Of a stretch of 64,000 nt of DNA, positions 54,507 to 64,000 are shown piece by piece. The stretch spans positions 184,961,072 to 185,025,071 of the forward strand of contig CAKMRJ010000001.1 of NCBI GenBank assembly GCA_928212115.1, in the 5' to 3' direction. The stretch comes from Lactuca virosa. Taxonomy: Eukaryota; Streptophyta; Magnoliopsida; Asterales; Asteraceae. Within the stretch, counting starts at the first letter, position 1. The number at the start of each line of letters is the position of its first letter. The notes beneath the pieces were generated by a model, which searched no databases, was not told where the DNA came from, and saw only the letters and a program-made list of their open reading frames with translations. The translations under genes were made by a program, and so were the position numbers.

Positions 54507-55142
54507 CTAGTCATGGTGCGGTGCGCTAGGGGGTGGTGTTGAGGAAGTGGATGCTCCCTGAAGGCGAGCCACCTGTCGCTCCGCATCTCGAAGTCGACTC
54601 TCCCACCTCACCTGCCTCATGTGGAACTCCCGGATAACCTCTGGTGTTTCCTGTTCCGCCCACTCAACCCGAGTCCGCATCTGGTGCATCTGATCGGCGG
54701 TGCTCTGAGCCAGATTGCCAGTGTCCCTCAATCGTCTCACCATGACTGGAAGTGCTCGGTCAGCCGGTCCTCCATCCTTCAAGTCATAGAACTCACAAGC
54801 CCATGCCAAACGGGGGTCGTTGTCCCTGTTGTCTGCTCCATCTCCAAATATCGATACCCCAGGGAGGGGTAGGGCCGTTAGGGCCCATTCGGTGAGCTGG
54901 CACCCTCACTGGGTATGGGGGTTGATGACTACAGACTCAGTGTCTGAATCATCGTGGCTGTCGTCACCAGACTCTTCTTCTTCAATGTCTGCCACAGGTT
55001 CCGTAGGTCCCTCCTCGATTTCTTCTTCCGGTTCCTCCTCTTCCACGGGGTCCTCTTCAGGTTCCTCGTCGGATTCCTCGAGCCATCCATTATTTCCCTG
55101 ATTGGGAAAGTAGGGATCTCTAGGGTGGTGGAAACCAGCCAT
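54507..55142 (-). pseudogene. ORF0 of element K, 211 codons with one TGA
   Basis: The frame from ATG 55142 to the stop at 54507 is interrupted only by a TGA at about 54906. Length (211 codons) is nearly the 209 of C's intact ORF0. It begins MAGFHHPRDPYFPNQGNNGW, identical to C at most positions. An acidic Glu/Asp-rich stretch follows (residues 21-65), then GGPADRALP, and a coiled-coil C-terminus rich in Arg/Glu (EFHMRQVRWESRLRDAERQ). Preservation of length, both ends and motif in two separate elements indicates a real gene of this lineage rather than chance. Function unknown. Confidence 0.8.
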
Positions 55143-55538
55143 ACTGACTGCACTGAGGGTGCGTAAATAAATCACGTTTTGAATATTTCCTATAGTATAT
55201 TTTTAGTCATTTGAGTTTTGGATACCCTAGAGTTTTGGAGAGTAAGGTAGGATTTTGGATTCATCTCCCGCTATGATTACTCCCGAACACATGTTGGTCA
55301 TATTCTGAATAAATATAGTTGATCAGGCTATATTTATCCCTAATATGACTACATAACTGCCCAGGTTTAACCATAGTGTTCGATCTCCTCCAGAAGCTTT
55401 TATTAGATGTTGTTAGATTATTATCCTAGTATGCGCACATAAGTGTGAGATTTTTGTTTTGTTCAGAGTTATTTAGTCCTATTGTGTTTATATTTGCATA
55501 TCATGTATGGTTAGATATGCTAGTTCACTATACACATT
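55143..55538 (-). other. Element K untranslated leader
   Basis: About 400 bp from PBS to ORF0 start. Contains the family motif gaccaacatgtg (minus strand), shared with C and J. No ORF of its own. Confidence 0.6.
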
Positions 55539-55550
55539 GCTCTGATACCA
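55539..55550 (-). other. Element K primer-binding site
   Basis: Plus-strand gctctgatacca, i.e. tggtatcagagc on the minus strand, 3 bp from the LTR end. Complementary to initiator tRNA-Met. Confidence 0.92.
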
Positions 55551-56326
55551 ACCTGTCACACCCCCGAACCAGACGGCGGAAACGTCTGGAGGCTGGTGTG
55601 ACTATCAATTGAATAATCATTACAATGAATATACATGAAACATAACATATTCATCACCAACATTATATAATACAACCAGCATTGTTCACATCAAGTACAT
55701 TGTTAAAATACATAAGTTCTAATTGTTCAAAGTACGATAAGTGATGTTACATAAACAAAACCAGACACACTTGCATATCTTCCAGCTTAACGATTACCTG
55801 AGAATACAAGTTATTTTGAAAAAGGTCAACATATATAATGTTGGTGAGTTCATAAGTATATACGAGTAAAAGTCTTTGTATCTTTTGTTAAAAAAAACCC
55901 AGAAAATCCGACATTTTCTGTAAAATGTTTTGAAAATGATGTGAAAATCGAGTATAAATGCATGTGTGAATTTAATAGATAAAACTTGTAAGAGTGTAGT
56001 TTAGGTTCGTTGTATTTTGAATAAATGATAATTGTATATAAATAAATTTCCCAGAAAATCCGATATTTTCTGTTTTATAATAACGTCTAAATTCTTGTAT
56101 TGTTAAATAAGTTGTTTGCATTAACACAATTAAAGAGTTTATCTTCAAATGGTTATCTTTTGGTATTGAATCTCTATATGAGCCGTTATAACCATGCATG
56201 ATATGACTAGGTCGCCCGTCTTGGTATTTTTCCAAATGCCGGTCTTGCTAAGGATGTTGTCGCCCTAGACTGGCCTAGTCTAGCTGTAGCGAACAGCTAA
56301 GGCGTGGGGGGGGTCACCCCGTATAG

Positions 56327-56850
56327 ATCTATACACAAACTCCCGCTTTTCTACCAGGAAACTCTGATTATAACTACAGGCTATGATTGTACACTCAGTG
56401 GTGCCTGCCGACAAGTCTCACTAGATTCTTAACCTCTGTTTGTATTATGTTCAATGTTTATGTATTTGTGGGATGTTTTTGGTATTCAAAAGGTACTTGA
56501 ATAAGTTTACGGATTTTAATGATTACATAAGGCTATCATTACGGTTTACTAACACATGAAATTTCCATTCCAAGCCCTATTAATATGAAAAGATCTATAC
56601 ACAAACTCCCGCTTTCCTACCAAGAAACTCTGATTATAACTACAGGCTACGATTGTACACTCAGTGGTGCCAGCCGACAAGTCTCACTAGATTCTTAACC
56701 TCTGTTTGTATTATGTTCAATGTTTATGTATTTGTGGGATGTTTTTGGTATTCGAAAGGTACTTGAATAAGTTTACGGATTTTAATGATTACATAAGGGT
56801 ATCATTACGGTTTACTAACACATGAAATTTCCATTCCAAGCCCTATTAAT
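56327..56850. repeat. 262-bp tandem duplication inside K 5' LTR
   Basis: Both units begin at agatctatacacaaactccc and end at ccctattaatatgaaa. They differ at about five positions. The left LTR has a single unit (about 47093-47360). Confidence 0.9.
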
Positions 56851-57792
56851 ATGAAATTTGGCCACAAAGGCCCAATCACATGTAAAAGGGTAATTTAGGC
56901 CCAATAGGCATGTAAATGGGCCACAAAAGCCCAATAAACATGTAATCCATAACTTAGGCCCAAATTAACATGTAAGTGGGCCACAAGACCCAAATAACAT
57001 GTCATGGAAAACATTGGGCTCAATACACACTTAATTGGGCCTTAGGGCCCAATGACCAAGAAATGTAAATATTGGGCCCAATAAATAGTTTTTGACATAA
57101 TTCGTTCGTTCTTTTGATTCAGTTGTTTGTTTTAGTTCGAGGCTTAATAGATTGATGATAAAAGGCTTTCATTTTGTAAAAATGACATTTTTGGCTAATG
57201 ATACTCAAATCTTTAGTTAATGCCCAAAGTTTAGAAAAAATGACACTTTAGTCCATAATTTATAAAAGTTTGCAATTTTGTCCCGAATGTTGGTAAATTT
57301 ACGGTTTTGACCCAAAATGATATATTTTCATATATAAAACCCTGTTTCGCAGAAAATTACATTTTCAGCCGCTTTTTGGTAAACGTTTACATTTTTGGCC
57401 CAGTTTTGGAAAACTTTACATTTTTGGTCCAAATTGAGAATAAATGATAATTTCACCTGTAAATTTGGTTTATTTACATTTATGACTCAGACTTTTGCCA
57501 AAATAACATTTTTAAATCTCAAAACCTCATTTTTTTCGCAAATTGGGCCCAAAGGCCGTGAGGCCCAAAAGTTTGGCCCAATAAGCTTAAATTTGCATTT
57601 TTTACCCTTGTAAAAGTATGTTTAGCATAAAAAATACTTTTGTATACATGTAGGACATGTTTGGCCCCCTTTAAAACAGAATTTTTGCCTTTTACCCTTA
57701 TCTTTTGTTTTCTTGACAATTTTGACCTTTAACAAGGTTTTTGTTGAATTCTTTTGCATCTTAAACATGTGTTCTCCTTTGGCTTGGTAATA

Positions 57793-57841
<49 letters not shown>
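57793..57841. repeat. (AT)n microsatellite in K 5' LTR
   Basis: Uninterrupted AT run, matching the tract at 48297-48350 in the other LTR. Confidence 0.95.
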
Positions 57842-57844
<3 letters not shown>

Positions 57845-59006
57845 TTATATTTCTTAGATCTTTTGTACATAATACTTAAAATTTCGAGATTCACTAAGAT
57901 CTTACACATTTTGCCAAATAAAATAAGAATTCACACAAAAGATGCATATAACTCATAGATCTACACATTTTACTTGTATTCTCCCCCAAAAATCATATGA
58001 AAACCGAAACAAGGGGGTATGAACTCACCTTTGCTTTGATGTTTCGGTTTTGAAGAAGAAATGAAGAAGATTTTGGTCCTAACAAGCTTTGTTGAGTAGA
58101 TTTCGAACTTAAGAAGTTCTAGGAAACAAAATCACCAAAAACTTTGCATAGAAGAGTGATCTAACATGAGAATGGAGTTATAAACTTGGATGTGTAAAGA
58201 CTTACCAAGAAGTGATGATTATCTTGTGAAATCCTTCTTGAAACACTAGCAAATTTCGAGATTTTTGATGGAAGAAGTAGGATGATTCTTGAGAGTGTTT
58301 GAGAGAATTTTGGTGGAGTGTGTGTGTGTGTGTTGCATTCGGCCGGGAGTAGAAGAGGAGAGGGGAGAGAGGTGGTGAAGTGACTAGTATGGATGTATGG
58401 TGGTTTATAGCCTAGATGTATGTTGGACTTTATGGAGGTGACACTCCAAAGTCAACCCCCCCTTTAATCTCTTCTTTTCCCTTTTTTTTGTTTTATGCAT
58501 GGGCCGAATTTTGGGCCAAGAAGAAAGAGTGGAGTAGACTGGGCCCATTAACTCTAGCTAGGACATTTGGATCCTAAACATAAGGTTCTTCGGCCCATTG
58601 GGCTCTTGGAAGCATTCACGACCCAATTTAGAGTAAAAGAATGGGCTTATGGCTCACTAGGGTTAATTGATTAGTCATGGCCCATTAAGGCCCATTAGGG
58701 TTAGAATGAATCATTCTAGGCCCAAATGGTACAAATTGTTTTAAATTTGTGAATTGGGTCCAATTAGGGATTCTAAGTCCAATAAAGTTGAATTGGGTGC
58801 TTATTGGTCCATTAGGCCCAATAAGGAACTCCTAGTCCAATATGAACTTAAACCATGGATCTTAGGGCTTCAGACTCTTTGATGAACATGAATGGTGAAT
58901 CTAAATGTGCATTGAGTGAGATTTACTTTGAATATAAGTTTTACAATAGTTGAATGGTTACACCGAAATAGAATTTCCTAGCTAAAATGCCAGTTGTGAC
59001 AGAAAC

Positions 59007-61275
59007 TTATTTAAGGGAGTGTTCACGGTTTAGAGCATCAAATCAAAGAGGTTCACGGTTGGAAATAAACTCAAATAAGGGTTCACGGTTAGCCTTAAAA
59101 CGAAAACACCCTTTCTAGAAATATTTCATCCGAAACACCTTAAATATCTTCAATCTTATCAAATTTAACTTCCCATGAGATTAGATCCATAAACCTTTCA
59201 ACCGCCTCATGAATTCCTTCATACTTAAGATATTTCATTAGACACATTTCTCTCATTTCCCACAAGCAGTAAACGAAAACATTCTCTTTTCTCTCTCAAG
59301 TATCAAACCCATTTCCTTATTCCTTTCTATTTTAAGCTCCAGAAGATCATTCTTCTTTCAAACAGATACAAACTTAAGTAAGTAATCTTCAAATTATTTA
59401 GTGTTTATGAAATACTTATGTTATAAAGATCATCTTATTCACACAGTATTGTGTGTTTAAATCATTAGGATCACGACAACTTCCCGTATTATTATCCTGA
59501 AGGTCACCACTTTTATCTCGATATCTTGTCAAAACCACACACAAGGTGAGTTTTTACCCCCATATTTTTCCAAGCTTTTTCAATGTTTTTAGGGGGGGGG
59601 GAATGCAAGTAAAACACAAGAAATTTTGTGTTTTAAAATATAATTTACTTATTATATTTTTCTTACCATTAATATTTATTTAAACATGAAACTTGTTAAA
59701 ACATGGAAATAAACTCATAAAGTATAATAGATATAGTTTATGGATCATATGAACTATTTTACAAAGTCCAGGTTAAAACATGAAAATAAACTTATAAACT
59801 ATAATAGGTATAATTTATGGATCATATGAACTATTTTACAAAGTCCAGGTTAAAACATGGAAATAAACTTATAAACTATAATAAGTATAGTTTATGGAAC
59901 AAATGAATCTTTTTTACAAATTACTTGTTATTTATAAAAAGGTTTTAGCATTATTACTTGTAAATTCGTTGAAGCTATTTGTGAGACACGTCTTCGCGTA
60001 CTTATATAAGTACGAGTGGATGTCTACCCTAATGAACCTAAGTCTCCTGGAGGGAGAGCGTGAGTTTGTGTATAGATCTATACGGGAATGACAATCCCGC
60101 GCCCTGACTATTAGCTACAGCCGTTCTGGGTGACAAACATCATTTTTGATATTGACAAACGATTCATGTCATATCAGGTTATCCGTCATATTAGTATGGT
60201 TATAAGAACTCACAAGGAGAAAACGACGATATATTTATGTAGTAATATACTTTTTCTTAAACAATCTCAAGGGATATTAACTATGTGATTACTCAGTGTA
60301 TACAATAGGGTTAGATAAAATTGAAGTTCGGTAGACAGTGGAATGTGTGAAAGTAGGAACATATTTACAAAATGTTCAACACTTATTTATAAACAAGTAT
60401 AACATAAAGGACCTTTAATGGTTAATTCTATAATTCCTTAGTTTATACATCAGAGTTATATATAAATAATATCCGATAGGCAGTGGAATGTGTGACTTCC
60501 GCCTTACTTCTTGTTCCTTGTTTGGTTGTGGGCTTAGGGCAGATTCACACATACAACTGTCCGTTCGATATTAGGTTATATATAGCTAGTATAAACTTAG
60601 TGATTATAGAAGGGACTATTATGGTTACCATTTTACTAAGAAAATATAGGATTTTCTGAAGGAAACACATTCCTTATATCTAAAAGAATCATTAATGTTA
60701 ATTCTGTGATTACTTGGGTGAATAACTAGAGTTATATGTAATGAAGATCCGGCAGACAGTGGAATGTGTGACTTCCGCCTCATTTCCTGTTCCTTGTTTG
60801 GTTGTGGGCTTAGGGCAGATCCACACATTCAACTGTCTATTTGGTTTGTATTATATATTATTTGTATTCACTAAATGATCATAGAAGGAACGAGTACAGT
60901 CATATTACTCATTAAGAAAATATACGATTTTCTTGAGGAACAGACGAACTTTTTCAAAGGACAAAGTGTATACTTTTATAACTAAAATACTTATGAACTC
61001 GCCAACTTTAATGTTGACACTTTTCAAACCACTTGTATTCTCAGGAACGTTAGTAGACAGGTACCCTCTCAGGCGTTGCGAAGACGGAGTTTTACGTCTT
61101 AACTTTTGCTATAGTTTTAATGTAAATCATGAAATGTTTTGAACTTAATGTAAACTTTATATTATTAATATGATGGTTGTTGTTAGTTTGATTACTATGA
61201 TGCATGTGTTGTGATACATAACATGACGTCCTCCGCCCCAGAACGTTTCCACCGTTCTGGTTTGGGGGTGTGACA
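59007..61275 (+). repeat. Element J 5' LTR, part 2
   Basis: Continues J's LTR after K (TSD copy 59002-59006). It contains gttcacggtt repeats (59020-59090), a repeated block of about 60 bp (aaaataaacttataaactataata..., three copies at about 59690-59910), an 18-bp palindrome at 59997-60014 and three hairpin units. It ends gttctggtttgggggtgtgaca, matching C's LTR end. Confidence 0.88.
60285..60910 (+). repeat. Hairpin units 1-3 in J LTR (about 210 bp each, first one partial)
   Basis: Unit 2 (about 60420-60620) and unit 3 (about 60695-60910) each have a left half with gacagtggaatgtgtga (or gcagtggaatgtgtga), a centre cttgtttggttgtgggctta, and a right half with cacacatt(c)aactgtc, the reverse complement of the left. 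Unit 1 (60285-60365) is only a left half. Flanks repeat gtgattac and agtgtatac-like text. Confidence 0.75.
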
Positions 61276-61278
61276 GAT

Positions 61279-61290
61279 TGGTATCAGAGC
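61279..61290 (+). other. Element J primer-binding site
   Basis: tggtatcagagc 3 bp after the LTR end. Confidence 0.92.
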
Positions 61291-62522
61291 ATTGTTTATA
61301 GTGAACTAAGTATATCAACCTATAAAAGATATACAACTATAAATACAATGGGACAAAAACACTCTGACCAAGAACTATACTTTAAAATATAACAATATTT
61401 TATAAAACTATATATAAATACTAGAACAAGTATCACAAGAAGAACAAAACAAAAGTATTTGGATGTTGGACACTACAGTCGAACCTAGACAGTTATGTAA
61501 TCATATATGGGATAAATATAGCCTGATCAACTATATTTATTTGAGATACGACCAACATGTGTTTGGGAGTGATAGTGGTGTTGCAGCAAGTCTAAAACTT
61601 ACCAACCCTACAAAGGAATACTAGAACCAAACATAAAGTTTAAAATACTATAGGAGTATTTTAGGTACTATAAATAACTTTTGTGAAAACTAAAAGACCT
61701 TACTGGTAGGTCTATAGTTGCTGAGTGTATACGTTAAGGTTATATATAATTGAGATTTTATAGAGTTAGAATTTGTGATCTTCGCTCTACTTCCTGTTCC
61801 TTGTTTGGTTGTGGACTTAGAGTAAGATCACATATTCAAAGGTCTATTTGATCTTTGTTATATATAATCTGTATACACAACGTGATTATAGAAAGACCTG
61901 ATAAGGATCATCTTCGTAAAAATTTAATTTTTAATAGAAATGTTTTATTAATCCCATAGATTCTTTAGACACTCCCATTCTCGCACAACCGACACACCTA
62001 GACAATCGCAAACAGCCAACAGAGGAGTCGAGGCAGAACCAAAAGAGGGTTCGTAAGGAGGATTCTGAGAAAGAATGAGACGAAGAGAAAGGCACTAGAT
62101 ACATCGTTAACAAACCTTACCCTATCAGAAACCAACTAGAGAGTACCGTATGCGTCACACTAATAACTAAGAAACTAATATAACTTAGTGATTTAGTGAC
62201 TACACTACTCACATTATGTGTTAAGTTACCGTAACCTTCGTCATAAACTAGTAACAGTAACATCAAGAGAGATACTTCCTTCCAAAACCCATGAAACCCG
62301 ATCAACTTAAGATTTCAATATCTATATTCTACTTTGTTAAACTTAACATCTGAACAAAACCTATTACTACTCTCTACCATGAATACATCATAGGGGTGTA
62401 GGTCGAAACATTGAAAATCGTACAACAAAATGAGAAATTTATATGTATATATAAATAGATAAAGTACAACTAGAAATGACCATAATTACTTATTGACTCG
62501 TTTCACATCATGTAACAGAATT
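61291..62522 (+). other. Element J leader, non-coding, with hairpin unit 4
   Basis: The start matches C's leader without the 5S insertion. Hairpin unit 4 is at about 61715-61910. No ORF0 is recognisable, so J appears to have lost it. Open frames around 61931-62305 have no family resemblance. Confidence 0.6.
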
Positions 62523-63118
62523 ATGTCTTCACATGGAAATAACCAGCCAACCGACGAAACGCCATTTCTACAGATAGACTCTGCTACTTTTGAAGTTGCG
62601 GTTACGGTCGCCGTGACAGCCGTCATGGCATATTTCAATGCAAATAACGCTAGTGAAAATGGAAAATGGTGTAGACAATTCAAACCATAAAACAACCTAG
62701 GAAACCAGCGAGTATCTACCTACAAGAATATCCCAACCCACAAACCTGAAAACATGAACGAAAGTTCAGGAACGAAAAAGGGGGCAGTTCGACTCACGGG
62801 CCTATCAAAAGGCAACAAGCTGTAGCAGTCCCTACCCCCACCGACCCTACTATCTCGACACCGACAACAACATATTTAGGAAACCTCCCACACTGCAACA
62901 AGTGCAACTACCATCATTATGGAATCTGCCGAGAGTTGCAATGCAATAGGTGCAACAAGAAGGGACACACCGCCCGCTTTTGTAGGACTCCGATCCAACA
63001 TATCACTTCAACCCTCAATGCTGGAGTAAGTCCAGTATGCTATTTATGTGGTGAAATGGAACATTTCAAAAGAGATTGTCCAATAGAGAAGAATGACGGA
63101 AGAGCGGGAGGAGTTTAA
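62523..63118 (+). pseudogene. Mini-Gag of element J, one frameshift
   Basis: Starts MSSHGNNQPTDETP and continues LQIDSATFEVAVTVAVTAVM, matching C's mini-Gag. A frameshift near 62680 breaks it. From 62936 the frame carries CNRCNKKGHTARFC and CYLCGEMEHFKRDC (second knuckle with Glu for Gly), ending EKNDGRAGGV, like C's EKNNEETGGV. As in C, the capsid region is absent. Two knuckles instead of C's three. No pol follows before the PPT. Confidence 0.8.
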
Positions 63119-63920
63119 CGATAGGACATAAAGGAGCAACGAGGAACCTTCTAGGATTTTGGTATGTTTTCTAAACAATAATAATTAAACATCGAATTTT
63201 CACGGAAAATATTTAACAATTAAAAATTTAAAATCCTAAGTTAACACATCGTTCATATAAAAACTAAGAACCCTTGCAGGTAAGCTATGATGGCTTAGTG
63301 TATACACTAGGGTCATTTATAATTAATATTTGTAGGCTTAGAGTGAGTGATTCCGCCTTATTTCTTGTTCCTTGTCTGGTTGTGGATTTAGAGCAGAGTC
63401 ACTCAGTCGACTGTCTTTCCAATCTTAATTATACATGACTTGTATACACCAAGCGATTATAGAAGGACCTGTTAGGGATTATTTTATGAAAGTTAATTAT
63501 TTTCAATTATAACACTCGTACAATAAGTCAAGTTCGAGAATAGAGACTAAGAACCCATGCGGCTAACCTATCACTGCTAAGTGTATACGCAAGGGTGGTA
63601 TATAATTAAGATTCAACAGATTTAGGATTTATGATTCGGCCCTACCTCCTGTCACCCATCCGAACGTCTTTTCAATCTTAATTGTATACAACTTGTATAC
63701 ACGAGGTGATGGTAGATGATCCAAGTATGAGCCTACCAGAACTTCAGGACAAAAGCTGCCCAGAGATACGAGTGGACAGCTACCAGTTGGATAAAGTAGT
63801 CAAGTAAGCCAAACCCGCACACTCTCCACCAATCAGAACAGAAATCCAGAAGAACCGAAATAACCTACCTCTTTCCTAATTCCTAGTAGCCACTCAAAAT
63901 CGAATTTCGGGACGAAATTC
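63119..63920 (+). other. Element J post-gag region with hairpin units 5 and 6
   Basis: No coding relic was recognised. Hairpin unit 5 is at about 63270-63480 and unit 6 at about 63545-63730, with the outer arms agtgtatac and gtatacac(t/c) pairing. The tail before the PPT resembles C's (aatttcgggacgaaattcc). Confidence 0.65.
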
Positions 63921-63937
63921 CCCTCTAACGGGGATAA
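63921..63937 (+). other. Element J polypurine tract
   Basis: ccctctaacggggataa directly before the 3' LTR start. Confidence 0.85.
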
Positions 63938-64000
63938 TTCACAATCCGAAAATTTTAGAGCCAACAAGGTCTAAACCCTAACTTAGGACAAGTGAAACTT
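63938..64000 (+). repeat. Element J 3' LTR, start only
   Basis: ttcacaatccgaaaatttta and following bases repeat 46395-46457 with few differences. The rest lies outside the window. Confidence 0.88.

Larger units (their letters stand above)
46790..59001 (-). mobile_element. Element K: full-length Tekay-type Ty3/gypsy chromovirus with upstream ORF0, inserted in J
   Basis: Flanked by GAAAC at 46785-46789 and 59002-59006. On the minus strand: 5' LTR 59001-55554, PBS, ORF0, gag, protease, RT, RNase H, integrase, chromodomain, PPT, 3' LTR 49512-46790. The coding set is complete in order but broken by two frameshifts (near 53640 and near 52470) and about ten stops. The 3' LTR has a chimeric end lacking about 520 bp and the 5' LTR has an internal duplication. 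It is the only element in the window with recognisable RT. Confidence 0.93.
55554..59001 (-). repeat. Element K 5' LTR (right copy), 3448 bp
   Basis: Plus-strand edges tgtcacacccccgaacc and ccagttgtgaca. It contains a 262-bp tandem duplication (56327-56588 and 56589-56850) missing from the left copy, an AT microsatellite (57793-57841), many ggccca/tgggcc motifs and a minus-strand TATA-like gtttata at 58403-58409. Confidence 0.93.
46395..64000 (+). mobile_element. Element J: non-autonomous Tekay-like gypsy element, 5' LTR split by K, 3' LTR cut by window end
   Basis: The 5' LTR starts tgcataatccgaaaatttta at 46395, is interrupted at 46790 by K and ends gggggtgtgaca at 61275, followed by a PBS. 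The interior (61276-63937) has a decayed mini-gag and hairpin units. The PPT ctctaacggggataa precedes the 3' LTR start at 63938, whose text (aatccgaaaattttagagcc) repeats 46400-46470. The LTR end, PBS and leader match element C. The left target-site copy would be TGAAC (46390-46394) and the right one lies beyond the window. Confidence 0.9.

Noticed and set aside
54820..55166. Serine-rich ORF on the plus strand
   Set aside because: Reverse image of the acidic Glu/Asp stretch of ORF0 in K.

Overview
The window is plant nuclear heterochromatin: AT-rich, dense in LTR retrotransposons nested inside one another, and without a single convincing host gene, tRNA gene or functional rRNA gene. Retroelement details (Tekay-type chromodomain, SIRE-like copia tail, LTRs packed with the palindrome ACTCGNCGAGT) recall Asteraceae, most likely lettuce (Lactuca). 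That species call is from memory of such repeats and is an inference.

Element names used below. A = 3234-26972 (+), Ty3/gypsy. B = 5655-20513 (+), Ty1/copia, inside A. C = 8505-17071 (+), Tekay-like gypsy, inside B and missing its 3' end. D = gypsy fragment (-) into which A inserted. E = copia LTR fragment (-). F = SIRE-like copia 3' end (-) with a long env-like ORF. G = solo LTR 31690-43668 inside F. H = 32802-40961 (-), non-autonomous gypsy inside G. J = 46395 to beyond 64000 (+), gypsy, also inside F. K = 46790-59001 (-), the only element with a full Tekay coding set, inside the 5' LTR of J. Target-site duplications (TSDs) seen directly are A CCAAC, G TTTGT, H ATGTT and K GAAAC. B has an imperfect pair (AATTG/ATTTG).

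Layout. 1-3233: inverted duplication, a small MULE-like MITE with 9-bp TSD, AT-rich sequence and an AT microsatellite. 3234-26972: the A/B/C nest. 26978-31166: minus-strand gypsy and copia debris. 31168-46394: F, split by solo LTR G, which is itself split by H. 46395-64000: J, with K inserted in its 5' LTR.

Coding content. K carries, on the minus strand, an upstream ORF (called ORF0 here), gag, protease, RT, RNase H, integrase and chromodomain, broken by two frameshifts and mostly TGA/TAG/TAA stops of C-to-T type. C keeps an intact ORF0 and an intact mini-Gag lacking the capsid region, with only relics of pol. J has a decayed copy of the same mini-Gag. C and J therefore look like non-autonomous relatives that would need proteins from a K-like partner. 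A, B and H are also non-autonomous. A and H keep LTRs, PBS, PPT and long non-coding interiors with hairpin-rich tandem repeats.

Most unusual items: a Cassandra-like segment with a 5S rRNA-derived promoter sitting between two primer-binding sites in C; ORF0 conserved in length and sequence between C and K; the capsid-less mini-Gag shared by C and J; six foldback units spread over J; tandem hairpin arrays in H; and a chimeric LTR edge in K. All comparisons were made by eye; no alignment or database search was run.
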